A stretch of 64,000 bases of DNA from Marinobacterium jannaschii DSM 6295. GTDB lineage: Bacteria; Pseudomonadota; Gammaproteobacteria; Pseudomonadales; Balneatricaceae. Shown here piece after piece: positions 16,800 to 25,479 of this stretch. How positions within the stretch are numbered: the first letter of the stretch is position 1; the number at the start of each line of letters is the position of its first letter. The stretch lies in assembly GCF_000620085.1 (NCBI RefSeq), contig NZ_JHVJ01000019.1:62001-126000 (forward strand), in the 5' to 3' direction. The notes beneath the pieces are model-generated. The model did not search any database. It was given only the letters and a program-made list of their open reading frames with translations, and was not told where the DNA came from. The translations under genes and the position numbers were made by a program.

Positions 16800-19115
16800 C
16801 TAGCGTGAGCGGGACTTACGCTTTTTCTTATGACCGCCGCCAGATCCGAGCATCTCAAATTCGATCTTGCGCTGTTCCATATCGACCCGTACCACGCGTA
16901 CCTTTACCCGGTCGCCGAGGCCAAATCCTGCATTACTGCGCTCTCCGATCAGGCGCTGTTTGCCTGCATCAAAGTTGTAGTAATCGTCCTTCAGGGTGGA
17001 GATATGCACCAGACCTTCGATCTGCGACTCATCCAGCTCAATGAAGAGACCAAACGAAGCTACGCTGGCGACGGTACCGCTGAAGGTTTCACCGACATAG
17101 CCCTGCATAAACTCACATTTGAGCCAGGCTTCCACATCCCAGCTGGCCTTATCGGCACGGCGTGACACCTGAGAACAGTGTTGTGCAAAGTTCGCCATCG
17201 TCGCCAGATCGTACGGATAGCTGGTACCCGGATCGAGTCGGGCGGCGCTTTTCACGCGCTGAACCGGATCACCACCGATACCGGTCAGACGCTTCAGTAC
17301 CCGGCGTAGCGGATTGCCACTTTCACGCTTACGGATCACCGAACGAATCGCACGGTGTACCAGCAGGTCAGGATAGCGACGGATCGGTGAGGTAAAGTGA
17401 GCATAGGCGGAGTAAGCCAGACCAAAATGGCCCTGGTTATCCGGACTGTACTCTGCCTGGCTCAGTGAGCGCAGCATCATGGTACGGATAATATCGGCAT
17501 CGTCACGGCCTTCGATACTGCTCATCAGGCGATCGTAGTCAGCGGTGGCCGGTTTCTCTCCGCCCCCCAGGGTCAGCCCCCGCTCGCCGAGGAAGGCGCG
17601 CAGATTAGAGAGTTTCTTATCACGCGGGCCGTCATGGACACGGAACAGTGCAGGCAGCTTCAGTTTCTCCAGGAAGCGGGCCGTCGCCACGTTGGCACAG
17701 AGCATAAACTCTTCGATCATCTTGTGCGCATCGTTACGCACTACCGGCATAATCTGATCGATCTTGCGGCATTCGGTGAACTTGAACGTCACCTCTTTGG
17801 TCTCGAAATCGATCGATCCGCGCTTACCTCGGGCAATGCTCAGTGCGCCGTAGAGTTTATGCAGGGTTTCGATATCCGCCATGATCGCCTGATGGCGCTG
17901 GGCCATCTTCTTACCCGTGGTGGATTTCGGTGCGTTCAGCATCGCGTTCACCTGGTTATAGGTCAGGCGCGCATGGGAGTGGATCACCCCTTCGGAAAAC
18001 TTGTAGTCGGTCATCTTGCCACTGGCACTGATCGCCATCTCACACACCATCACCAGGCGGTCGACCTTCGGATTCAGTGAGCACAGGCCGTTGGACAGCG
18101 CTTCTGGCAGCATCGGCACTACGCGTCCCGGGAAGTACACCGAGGTACCGCGTTTCTGCGCCTCCTGATCGAGCAGGCTATCCGGCAGGACATAATGAGA
18201 GACATCGGCGATGGCAACAAACAGTTTCCAGCCGCCGCCCTTCGCGCTTTCGCAGTACACTGCGTCATCGAAGTCCCGTGCATCTTCACCGTCGATGGTG
18301 ACAAACGGCAGGTGTCGCAGATCGGCACGGTGCTGCTTGTCCGCTTCGGCCACCTCATGCCCCATCTCTTCAGCCGACCGGACTACGCCATCAGGCCAGC
18401 GATGCGGGATATCATGGCTGCGGATCGCGACATCAATCTCCATCCCCGGAGCCATCGCATCGCCCAGCAACTCAACGACACGACCTGCGGCGTTGTAGCG
18501 CGCGCTCGGGTATTCAGTAATCTCGACAGCAACGTACTGCCCCGGCTTAGCGCCATTCAGTTCGTCACGATCGATATCGATCTCATGGGCGATCCTGCGG
18601 TTCTCCGGCTGCAGGAAGAAGGCGTTGTCCTCTTCCTGTAGCAGGCCAACCAGCTGAGCGGTGTTTCGCTCCAGCACTTTTACCAGCGCGGCCTCGCGAC
18701 GCCCGCGGCGATCGACACCGCTGACACGCACCTGAACCCGGTCGCCGTCGAACAGCGTCAGCATCTGGTTATCAGACAGGAAAAGGTCATCGCCCGCTTC
18801 GTCAGTTGCCAGGAAGCCGAAGCCATCCGGATGACCGATCACCCGGCCGGAGATCAGCTCATCCTCACGGATCAGCGTGAAACCCTGACGATGCTGATAG
18901 GCGATCTGGCCATCCCTCTCCATCGCCCGCAGGCGGCGGCGCAGGCCTTCTTTTTCCTCATCCAGGTTAAGCTTCATCATTCGGGCAAGCTGTTCGCGGT
19001 TCAGCGGCTCGGCGCTGTCGCCCAGCAGGCCCATAATGAATTCGCGGTCCGGAATCGGATGACTGTAGGTTGGTTTATCTGAAGCGTCAGATGACGGTAC
19101 TGCTGCTTTGCGCAT
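16800..19115 (-). CDS. rnr: Ribonuclease R
   Basis: A 771-residue 3'-5' exoribonuclease of the RNB family, which degrades structured RNA and helps mature rRNA and tmRNA-tagged messages. Order of parts: a winged-helix-like N-terminus, two cold-shock domains (FGFLATDEAGDDLFLSDNQM), the RNB catalytic core with the aspartate cluster DGEDARDFDDAVYCE near residue 275, an S1 domain (GETFSGTVASVASFGLFIEL) and a basic tail. ATG 19115 follows AAGAAGAT. In many relatives rlmB follows rnr, but here the RND pump is convergent. Confidence 0.96.
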   Translation of the reverse strand: MRKAAVPSSDASDKPTYSHPIPDREFIMGLLGDSAEPLNREQLARMMKLNLDEEKEGLRRRLRAMERDGQIAYQHRQGFTLIREDELISGRVIGHPDGFGFLATDEAGDDLFLSDNQMLTLFDGDRVQVRVSGVDRRGRREAALVKVLERNTAQLVGLLQEEDNAFFLQPENRRIAHEIDIDRDELNGAKPGQYVAVEITEYPSARYNAAGRVVELLGDAMAPGMEIDVAIRSHDIPHRWPDGVVRSAEEMGHEVAEADKQHRADLRHLPFVTIDGEDARDFDDAVYCESAKGGGWKLFVAIADVSHYVLPDSLLDQEAQKRGTSVYFPGRVVPMLPEALSNGLCSLNPKVDRLVMVCEMAISASGKMTDYKFSEGVIHSHARLTYNQVNAMLNAPKSTTGKKMAQRHQAIMADIETLHKLYGALSIARGKRGSIDFETKEVTFKFTECRKIDQIMPVVRNDAHKMIEEFMLCANVATARFLEKLKLPALFRVHDGPRDKKLSNLRAFLGERGLTLGGGEKPATADYDRLMSSIEGRDDADIIRTMMLRSLSQAEYSPDNQGHFGLAYSAYAHFTSPIRRYPDLLVHRAIRSVIRKRESGNPLRRVLKRLTGIGGDPVQRVKSAARLDPGTSYPYDLATMANFAQHCSQVSRRADKASWDVEAWLKCEFMQGYVGETFSGTVASVASFGLFIELDESQIEGLVHISTLKDDYYNFDAGKQRLIGERSNAGFGLGDRVKVRVVRVDMEQRKIEFEMLGSGGGHKKKRKSRSR

Positions 19116-19508
19116 GATATCTTCTTATACAAGCCGCCAAGAACATGACATCCGATAACCCGAAAACTGGCCTGTCGCGACAGACCCGGAAAAACACGGC
19201 AACAGCTGCTGGCTGGCATCACCCGGCGATAGCCGGATGAATAAAAAACAAATGGGTGTTCAATTCAAACTAAACACCCGGAATAAATCCCTGCTTTCTC
19301 CGACAAATATCAAACCCGGAAATACCAGTGCCATCGTCAGGATGCGCAGTCTTGATAGGATGCATCCTCAATATGACAATAGCCAGATGCCGGGGAGCTG
19401 GAAAAGCAAAAAGACAGACTCGAACTCAGAGACTTCAGGACGGGGATCGGTGTGATGCAACGAAATGGAGCGTGCGGGTAAAAGCCTTTCTCTCGGGCTG
19501 CGAGTCAG

Positions 19509-19536
19509 ACTATAGCGATTCCGGGAGCAAGTCAAA
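19509..19536 (-). promoter_or_regulatory. Candidate sigma-70 promoter of rnr and its long leader
   Basis: On the minus strand TTTGAC (19536-19531) and TATAGT (19514-19509) are 16 bases apart, close to consensus. A start near 19502 would give rnr a leader of about 385 bases. The whole gap 19116-19580 holds no gene I can support. It contains small inverted repeats (GGGTGTT at 19254-19260 with AACACCC at 19273-19279; CCGGC-GATA-GCCGG at 19223-19236). I looked for a tRNA, which often precedes rnr in relatives, and found no cloverleaf. Confidence 0.4.
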
Positions 19537-19580
19537 CAATTGACTGGGTTGCGGCTTTTTGGCAGCCGGGGCTGCGCCGG

Positions 19581-20591
19581 CTAACGATCGCCACGTCCAA
19601 ACATCTTGCGATACTGGCTGGGCGATAATCCGGTCAGACGTTTAAACAGCCGACGAAAGAAACCGGCATCTTCATAGCCGTTGTCGGCCGAGATCTCATC
19701 AATGGAGCAGTGGGAGCCTTCCAGCGCACGCTTGGCATTTTCGACCCGCAGGTTCTGAATCCGTTCGAGCAATGATTCTCCGGTAATGGCCTTAAAACGC
19801 CGTTTCAGGGTTCGCTCCGGAATATCGAGGTAACCGATCAAGCTGTCGATAGCATCATGGCGCAGGTAATGCTCTTCCAGCCAGCGCTCTGCTTCGCTGA
19901 TCTGGGCATCGCTGTGCAGGGTCTGGTTCACCAGCGGTTTATAAGGCAACTGCCCCTCATCATGCCACTTCAGCAGGTAGACCTTGCTGATCCGCATCGC
20001 CTCAGCCGGACTGCCATGTCGGGAGATAATATGGATCACCAGATCATGCCATGAACTGGTGCCTCCGGCCGTCACCACCCGGCCACTGTCATCGGCAAAA
20101 CAGAGGATCGGCTCCGGCTGAAAATCGACATCCGGATACTGGGCGCGAAACAGCTGCTCATACCCCCAGTGAGAGGTCGCGCGACGGCCATTCAACAAGC
20201 CACTCTCAGCCAGCAGCAACGAGCCGGAACAGGCCGAGTAGAGATAGCAGCCCTGCTCATACTGATCGCGGATAAACTGCATCAGCTGCGGATAGCGGCC
20301 ATGCAGGTTTTCGTCAGGCCCCAGCCAGAGTTCGGGAATAATCAGGATATCGCTGCCGGGACAGTCCGCGATGGAATGGTCCGGCAACACCGGAATATTG
20401 TTCCCGCATTTAAACGCCTGACGTTCGAGCGAGACAATCTGCGGTGTAAACAGGGCTGGCAGCGGCTCGCTCCTGACCAGGGTCTGCCAGACGTTACCGG
20501 CAGCAGCCAGCACATCCAGCATGCCGTATAGGGAGGACCCTGCCGTCTCAGGCACTGCTAGAAATAACACCCTGATAGCCTTCTGCTTCAT
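19581..20591 (-). CDS. GlxA-family transcriptional regulator (DJ-1/PfpI plus AraC HTH)
   Basis: A 336-residue two-domain regulator. The N-terminal DJ-1/PfpI-like domain (about 5-200) shows the class I amidotransferase-like fold, with the nucleophile-elbow region GCYLYSACSGSLLLAESG. The C-terminal AraC domain (about 235-330) has two helix-turn-helix units ending in NGYEDAGFFRRLFKRLTGLSPSQYRKMF. It diverges from the OsmC-family gene at 20722, the likely target. GlxA-type regulators often respond to small amines or carboxylates; the ligand here is unknown. Confidence 0.9.
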   Translation of the reverse strand: MKQKAIRVLFLAVPETAGSSLYGMLDVLAAAGNVWQTLVRSEPLPALFTPQIVSLERQAFKCGNNIPVLPDHSIADCPGSDILIIPELWLGPDENLHGRYPQLMQFIRDQYEQGCYLYSACSGSLLLAESGLLNGRRATSHWGYEQLFRAQYPDVDFQPEPILCFADDSGRVVTAGGTSSWHDLVIHIISRHGSPAEAMRISKVYLLKWHDEGQLPYKPLVNQTLHSDAQISEAERWLEEHYLRHDAIDSLIGYLDIPERTLKRRFKAITGESLLERIQNLRVENAKRALEGSHCSIDEISADNGYEDAGFFRRLFKRLTGLSPSQYRKMFGRGDR

Positions 20592-20721
20592 CCGCTCTCC
20601 TCCGCTGGCACAAATGGCCCGATAGTGGCAGGAATGCTTCTTACAACAGCTTAGAACACGCCGGACAATAGGATCAGCTTAATAACAAAGCCAACCGATT
20701 CACCGTACGGAGGTCAGAACA

Positions 20722-21285
20722 ATGTTAGAACATGCAACCACCCCAACCATCCTCAATGGCGTGAACGTGGATGACCTGATCAACACCGTCGAAGCCGTGA
20801 AACAGCAGCCGGATCTGGCTAAGTTCCGCTTCAGCGCCGATAACCAGTGGCTGACCTGTGGACACAACCGCACCGCCATCAAGGAGTTCTATGGCTGCGG
20901 CGACACAGACCGCTCCCGTAGTGTGCCATTTGTATTGGATGCCGATGAGCCGCCGATGCTGCTGGGCACCGATAAGGGGGCGAATCCGGTCGAGTATCTG
21001 CTACATGCCCTGGTCGGCTGTATGACCACCAGCATGGTTTATCACGCAGCCGCGCGGGGCCTGGAGGTAAAATCCGTAGCGACCCGCCTTGAAGGCGATC
21101 TCGATCTGCGGGGCTTCCTCGGACTGAGCGACGACGTGCCCAAGGGCTACAGCCAGATCAGAGTCAACATGGAGATAGAATCCGGCGCCAGCGAATCCGA
21201 TCTGCGCGAATGCGTCAGCTTCTCACCGGTATACGAGATGGTGTCACGCTCTCTGCCGGTCGAACTGAGCATGACAATTCGCTGA
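20722..21285 (+). CDS. OsmC-family protein with one catalytic cysteine
   Basis: A 187-residue OsmC/Ohr-superfamily protein. The peroxidatic cysteine is present at about residue 100 in LLHALVGCMTTSMVYHAA. The second cysteine of OsmC/Ohr (CPVSN) is replaced by serine (FSPVYEMV, about 168), as in a distinct OsmC-like subgroup, although a nearby Cys164 could serve. Residues 1-60 are an extra N-terminal region with further cysteines (LTCGHNR, YGCGDTD). It may reduce hydroperoxides or bind thiols. RBS GGAGG lies before the ATG, and it diverges from the GlxA-type regulator. Confidence 0.88.
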   Translation: MLEHATTPTILNGVNVDDLINTVEAVKQQPDLAKFRFSADNQWLTCGHNRTAIKEFYGCGDTDRSRSVPFVLDADEPPMLLGTDKGANPVEYLLHALVGCMTTSMVYHAAARGLEVKSVATRLEGDLDLRGFLGLSDDVPKGYSQIRVNMEIESGASESDLRECVSFSPVYEMVSRSLPVELSMTIR

Positions 21286-21343
21286 TCAGGCAGCCTGCCA
21301 GCGGCGGCTTCAGGTCGCGCTGGCCGGCACAGACCGCCAGTGC

Positions 21344-21697
21344 TCAGCGCAGCTGCTGCTCGATACGTTTCAGTTCTGCCGGATCGATATGCATTTCAAA
21401 CGCCTTGGTTGAGGTTTGCACCGTCACCGCCACCAGCAGGCCCGTCAGCAGGATGCCATGCAGGGCTATCACCACTGACAACACCCGCGACCAGCGTTTC
21501 AATGGCCGCATATCACCATAACCTACGGTGAACGCGGTAATGAAAGCCCAGTAAAGTGCATCAAAACGGCTCCAGCCTTCAATTCTTCCGACAATCAGGC
21601 CAAGCGAAAGCACAATCAGCAGGAAAAAGCCCAGCAAGGGTGCAATCAGATAGACGCCCCAGGCAAACAACTGAATAAAGGTGAAGGTAAAGGCCAT
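21344..21697 (-). CDS. Small two-helix potassium channel family protein
   Basis: A 117-residue membrane protein with a pore loop between two membrane segments. The selectivity filter reads AFITAFTVGYGDMRP (about 57-71), the canonical TVGYGD. Helix 1 is near 15-40 (LIAPLLGFFLLIVLSLGLIVG) and helix 2 near 77-100. There is no RCK or voltage-sensor domain, only a short cytoplasmic tail. ATG 21697 is preceded by GGAAAGAG and is preferred over an upstream in-frame start. It converges with the OsmC gene and lies 110 bases from the peroxiredoxin terminator. Confidence 0.85.
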   Translation of the reverse strand: MAFTFTFIQLFAWGVYLIAPLLGFFLLIVLSLGLIVGRIEGWSRFDALYWAFITAFTVGYGDMRPLKRWSRVLSVVIALHGILLTGLLVAVTVQTSTKAFEMHIDPAELKRIEQQLR

Positions 21698-21804
21698 AGA
21701 CTCTTTCCGGCTACAGACACAGGTGCCCCGTAAGCGCACGACGATAGCGCTCTGGACGATAAGTTCAGGGGCGAGGTTAAGTTTAGCAGCACGCTACAGC
21801 GCCA

Positions 21805-21831
21805 TAAAAAACCCTGCCGACAGGCAGGGTT
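21805..21831 (-). terminator. Terminator of the peroxiredoxin gene
   Basis: ACCCTGCC (21811-21818) and GGCAGGGT (21823-21830) form an 8-bp stem. On the minus strand it is followed by a run of T, 25 bases after the peroxiredoxin stop. Confidence 0.85.
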
Positions 21832-21855
21832 CAGGGGTCGTGCAATCGCGGCGGC

Positions 21856-22329
21856 TCAGAGCGCCTGCAGGATCACTTCGGCCTTGGAAACCTCGAAGGT
21901 TTTTGGCTCTTCGACATTCAGCAGCGTCACTTCACCGTTTTCGATCACCATCGCATAGCGCTTGGAACGGGTGCCACCGAAGTCTCCGGTCTCCATCTCC
22001 AGTCCCAGTGCCTTAGTAAAGGCCGCGCCGCCGTCAGCCAGCATAGTGATATGCTCGGCGTTCTGCTGCTCGCCCCAGGCCTGCATCACGAAAGCATCGT
22101 TGACAGACAGGCAGGCGATCATATCGACGCCTTTGGCTTTGAAGTTGTCCGCTTCCACCACATAGCCCGGCAGGTGAGCCGCTGAACATGTCGGGGTGAA
22201 AGCACCTGGCAGGGCAAACAGAACTACTTTCTTACCGGCAAACAGTTCGTCCGCCGCCCGGGCCTCATGGCCCGATGCCGCTGCAACAGTAAGCTTTACT
22301 GCCGGAATCTTATCGCCAACCTTGATCAT
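21856..22329 (-). CDS. Prx5-type (glutaredoxin/GSH-dependent) peroxiredoxin
   Basis: A 157-residue cytoplasmic peroxiredoxin that reduces H2O2 and organic hydroperoxides. The peroxidatic Cys48 lies in LPGAFTPTCS, and Cys73 in IACLSVNDAFVMQAW, the pattern of the Prx5 hybrid group. GGTRSKRYAMVIENG carries the conserved catalytic arginine. It is monocistronic, with its own terminator, between a K+ channel and ndh. Together with OsmC, Ohr and YgiD genes it adds to the window's peroxide-defence content. Confidence 0.94.
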   Translation of the reverse strand: MIKVGDKIPAVKLTVAAASGHEARAADELFAGKKVVLFALPGAFTPTCSAAHLPGYVVEADNFKAKGVDMIACLSVNDAFVMQAWGEQQNAEHITMLADGGAAFTKALGLEMETGDFGGTRSKRYAMVIENGEVTLLNVEEPKTFEVSKAEVILQAL

Positions 22330-22430
22330 CTTGTGTCTCCCTATCTGTTAGTGCCGCTAAGTGTAGCACCGGTCTCTGCAGGCAAATACCTGCCCTGCGT
22401 AAGGGTTCAGTTTGACCCGGCTTAAACTGA

Positions 22431-22457
22431 AAAAGGCATGGCTGAGCCATGCCTTTC
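22431..22457 (-). terminator. Terminator of ndh
   Basis: AAAGGCATGGC (22433-22443) and GCCATGCCTTT (22446-22456) form a long stem with a very short loop. On the minus strand it is followed by TTTTT, just downstream of the ndh stop. Confidence 0.85.
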
Positions 22458-22480
22458 GCCATACTGGTCCGACACTCGGA

Positions 22481-23767
22481 TCAGTGCAGCTTCATCTTCG
22501 GGCGCACCACCTTGTTGATGGTCTCCGCGACATAGATCAGTGCCGCCTTGCCCCAGCCATGGATGGCAATCTGGTGCATGCGATAGAGTGAGATATACAT
22601 CAGGCGGGCCAGATGCCCCTCAACAAACATGCTCTTGCTGGTCAGGTTACCCATCAGGCTGCCGACGGTACTGAACCGGCTGAGGCTGACCAGTGAACCA
22701 TGATCCTTGTAACTGAAAGGCTGCTGCGCCTGCCCCTTCAGGCGGCGGATGATATTGGCCTGAATCTGTGAAGCCATCTGGTGCGCAGACTGTGCCCGGG
22801 GCGGTACCCAGCTGCCGTCTTCCTGCTGGAAGCCACAGCAGTCGCCCAGTACATAGATATCCTCATCGACACTGCTCTGCAGTGTTGGCTTCGCCAGAAT
22901 CTGGTTGGCACGGTTCAGCTCAAAAACACCCAGCTCCTTCACATAATCGGGCGCTTTAACACCGGCGGCCCAGATCATCAGGTCCGCCTCAATCAGCTGA
23001 TCCTCTGCAGTCACAAAGCCCGTGTCGGTGGCACGGCTGATACGGGTATTTTCCCGCACCTCGACGCCCATCCGCGACAGCTCCCGCCAGGCGGAGTCAG
23101 AGATACGTACCGGTAATGCCGGAAGGATACGCGGCCCGGCTTCAATCAGGGTGACCTTCAGCTGCTGCGGCGTCATATTGGGCATACCATAGCGTTTCAG
23201 CAGGTCCGTCACATGATGCAGTTCGGCGGACAGCTCTACGCCGGTAGCGCCAGCGCCTACGATAGCGATCTTCAGCACCCCGCCGCTATGCTGATCAATA
23301 CGTACAAACTGGCTCAGCAGCGACTGGTGAAAACGCTCCGCCTGGGCATGAGAATCCAGAAAGTAACAGTGATCCTGCACTCCTGGAGTACCAAAATCAT
23401 TGCTGACACTGCCGATACCCAATACCAACATATCGTAGTTGAGCTCCCGTTCCGGCAGCAGCGGCTGGTTACGGTCATCAAACGTCGGCGCCAGCCGGAT
23501 CACCTTGCGCTGCGCATCCAGCTGCTCGAAGCGGCCAAGAATAAAGCGGTAGCCATGACGCGCTGCATGGGCGTGATAAACCACGCCGTCAGTACTGGTA
23601 TCGAGCGACCCGGTTGCCACTTCGTGCAACAGGGGTTTCCAGATATGGGATGGATTCTGGTCGACCAGAATAATCTCGGCTTTCTTCTTTTTACCCAGCT
23701 TGCGCCCCAGCTGACTCGCCAGCTCAAGGCCACCTGCCCCGCCTCCTACAATCACGATTTTCTGCAC
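22481..23767 (-). CDS. ndh: Type II NADH dehydrogenase (NDH-2)
   Basis: A 428-residue peripheral membrane flavoprotein that passes electrons from NADH to quinone without pumping protons. It matches E. coli Ndh along its whole length: FAD-binding QKIVIVGGGAGGLELASQLG, WKPLLHEVATGSLD, NAD-binding IAIVGAGATGVELSAELHH, quinone-site region VPPRAQSAHQMA, and C-terminal FVEGHLARLMYISLYRMHQ, in part. Start GTG 23767 is chosen because GAGGA lies 7 bases before it and the protein then begins like E. coli Ndh; an in-frame ATG at 23830 would add 21 residues. A perfect palindrome lies 85 bases upstream. Confidence 0.95.
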   Translation of the reverse strand: MQKIVIVGGGAGGLELASQLGRKLGKKKKAEIILVDQNPSHIWKPLLHEVATGSLDTSTDGVVYHAHAARHGYRFILGRFEQLDAQRKVIRLAPTFDDRNQPLLPERELNYDMLVLGIGSVSNDFGTPGVQDHCYFLDSHAQAERFHQSLLSQFVRIDQHSGGVLKIAIVGAGATGVELSAELHHVTDLLKRYGMPNMTPQQLKVTLIEAGPRILPALPVRISDSAWRELSRMGVEVRENTRISRATDTGFVTAEDQLIEADLMIWAAGVKAPDYVKELGVFELNRANQILAKPTLQSSVDEDIYVLGDCCGFQQEDGSWVPPRAQSAHQMASQIQANIIRRLKGQAQQPFSYKDHGSLVSLSRFSTVGSLMGNLTSKSMFVEGHLARLMYISLYRMHQIAIHGWGKAALIYVAETINKVVRPKMKLH

Positions 23768-23851
23768 GGTTAAATCCTCAATAGTGTTATGGGATTGATC
23801 TCCTGCAACCGAAGAGCAATCCCATAGCACCTGAGGTCTTTCTGATTAAGG

Positions 23852-23869
23852 CTGCGACTATAGTCGCAG
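23852..23869. promoter_or_regulatory. 18-bp perfect palindrome upstream of ndh
   Basis: CTGCGACTATAGTCGCAG is fully symmetric and sits in the ndh promoter region (ndh reads left). It is a good candidate for a dimeric regulator site. I do not recognise it as an Fnr, ArcA or PdhR site. The rest of the gap 23768-24118 holds only the inverted repeat at 24065-24100. Confidence 0.5.
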
Positions 23870-24064
23870 ACGGCACCAGTATAGGCGTTTCTGAGATGAA
23901 TGAAACTGAGAAAATAGGCCAAGTCGTATGATCTAAACTCATACTTTGGATCAGAGTGACCGGGATAGTCTGACTGACGCCCGGGCTTCGAAGTGACCGA
24001 TTGCCGGGCTTGGGGAATATGGCAGAGAGGCGCAGCAGAGCCATCCATCAATGCCCCCGCTTCA

Positions 24065-24100
24065 GCCTATCACCTGAAACTGCAGCTTCAGGTGATAGGC
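24065..24100. terminator. Long hairpin 3' of the MFS gene
   Basis: GCCTATCACCTGAA (24065-24078) and TTCAGGTGATAGGC (24087-24100) make a perfect 14-bp stem with an 8-base loop, 18 bases past the MFS stop on the minus strand. There is no T tract, so it is a weak terminator or a 3' stabilising hairpin. Confidence 0.55.
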
Positions 24101-24118
24101 AGTAACGGTTATTGCGGC

Positions 24119-25291
24119 TCAGGCGGTCACTTCGACCGGCTTACGCTGGCGGAAAAACCACACCGTCGCCATCGCCCACAGCACCACCGGAATCATCAGT
24201 GCATTGGTCGCGGCCCAGCCGCCCCCGGCTTCCAGCCAGCCGGCACTCATCGCCGCCAGGGTCGACATACTGAAAACCAGGAACTCATTTGCGGCCTGGG
24301 TCTTGGCCTTCTCTGCCGGTGTGTAAGTCCCCACCACCAGCTGGGTCGCGCCGATAAACATAAAGTTCCAGCCCACGCCCAACAGCAACAACGCCGAACG
24401 GAAGTGCCATTCACTGATGCCATTGAGGTTGATCAGAATACAGGCCAGCATCAGTACTCCACCGGCCTGAATCACCGGCCGCACACCCACGCGGGCGATC
24501 AGGTGCCCGGTAAAGAAAGAGGGCACAAACATCCCCAGCACATGCCATTCGATCACCATGGCTGCACTTTCAAAACTGAAACCGCAATTGACCATCGCCA
24601 GCGGTGTGGCGGTCATCAGCAGCACCATCACGGTATAACCAACCATGCCAGCCACAACCGCGCTGATAAACGTCGGCTGTAGCAGGATCTCCTTCATCGG
24701 TCGCTGCGGGCCCGCCGCCTCCTGAGGATCGGCTTCTTCAAAGCGCACCAGCGTAATCAGTGCCAGTGCGATGCAATACAGCACCACCAGGGCCGAGAAA
24801 GCGCCGACAAACGACTGATCAGGAAACCATTCCCGGCTATGAATCGCCATCTGAGGCCCGAGGAAAGCCGCCAGTACCCCTCCGGCCATCACCAGCGAGA
24901 TCGCCTTACCCTGCTGACCCGGCTCACAGGCCTCTACCGCGGCAAAACGATACAGGGTGCCAAAACCGATCCCGACACCCAGCAACAGGGTACCGATACT
25001 GAACAGCCAGAAATGCTCCAGTGTCAGGGCAAAGACACTTAACAGCGCGCCACCGATACCGATACTGTTGCCCAGATAAAAGCCCTTGCGCCGGCCGGTC
25101 TTTTTCATGATCAGCGACGCCGGGATGGTCGCCATCATCAGGCCGATAAACTGAAACGCTACCGGTAGGGTGATCAGTGCCTCGGACGGCGCCAGTTGCT
25201 TACCAATCAGTCCGTTCACTGCCACCAGCAGGATATTGCCGGTCACCAGCAGCGCCTGACACAACGCCAGCAGCAGTACACTTCGATTCAT
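24119..25291 (-). CDS. Major facilitator superfamily transporter
   Basis: A 390-residue inner-membrane transporter with about 12 membrane helices. Helix 1 is MNRSVLLLALCQALLVTGNI, and the loop 2-3 signature is LIMKKTGRRKGFYLG. A central cytoplasmic loop (RFEEADPQEAAGPQRP) separates the halves. It lacks features that point to a substrate. It is flanked by hairpins on both sides, so it is probably transcribed alone. Drug or metabolite efflux is possible but unproven. Confidence 0.88.
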   Translation of the reverse strand: MNRSVLLLALCQALLVTGNILLVAVNGLIGKQLAPSEALITLPVAFQFIGLMMATIPASLIMKKTGRRKGFYLGNSIGIGGALLSVFALTLEHFWLFSIGTLLLGVGIGFGTLYRFAAVEACEPGQQGKAISLVMAGGVLAAFLGPQMAIHSREWFPDQSFVGAFSALVVLYCIALALITLVRFEEADPQEAAGPQRPMKEILLQPTFISAVVAGMVGYTVMVLLMTATPLAMVNCGFSFESAAMVIEWHVLGMFVPSFFTGHLIARVGVRPVIQAGGVLMLACILINLNGISEWHFRSALLLLGVGWNFMFIGATQLVVGTYTPAEKAKTQAANEFLVFSMSTLAAMSAGWLEAGGGWAATNALMIPVVLWAMATVWFFRQRKPVEVTA

Positions 25292-25423
25292 TCCTTTTCC
25301 TCGGCAGAAAGCAAAAATAAGAGATAGCTAATAAAGCTCCGTAAAGCGCTATTCTACGCTCACTGACCGGGGGCCTGTCGAGCACCTCCGCCAGCAATGA
25401 AAGCAAAGCCGCTAAGAATAAAG

Positions 25424-25446
25424 AAAGCCGGCACAAGGCCGGCTTT
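25424..25446. terminator. Terminator between chemoreceptor and MFS genes
   Basis: AAAGCCGGC (25424-25432) and GCCGGCTTT (25438-25446) form a perfect 9-bp stem with a 5-base loop, 33 bases after the stop of the minus-strand chemoreceptor. Confidence 0.8.
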
Positions 25447-25479
25447 GAAGGGACTCCTGACGGAGTTTGCTGAAGAGGT

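Noticed and set aside
19116-19580. tRNA gene expected upstream of rnr
   Set aside because: A TTCGAGTC-like string at about 19417-19425 (minus strand) looks like a T loop, but no matching stem, anticodon arm or acceptor stem could be built.
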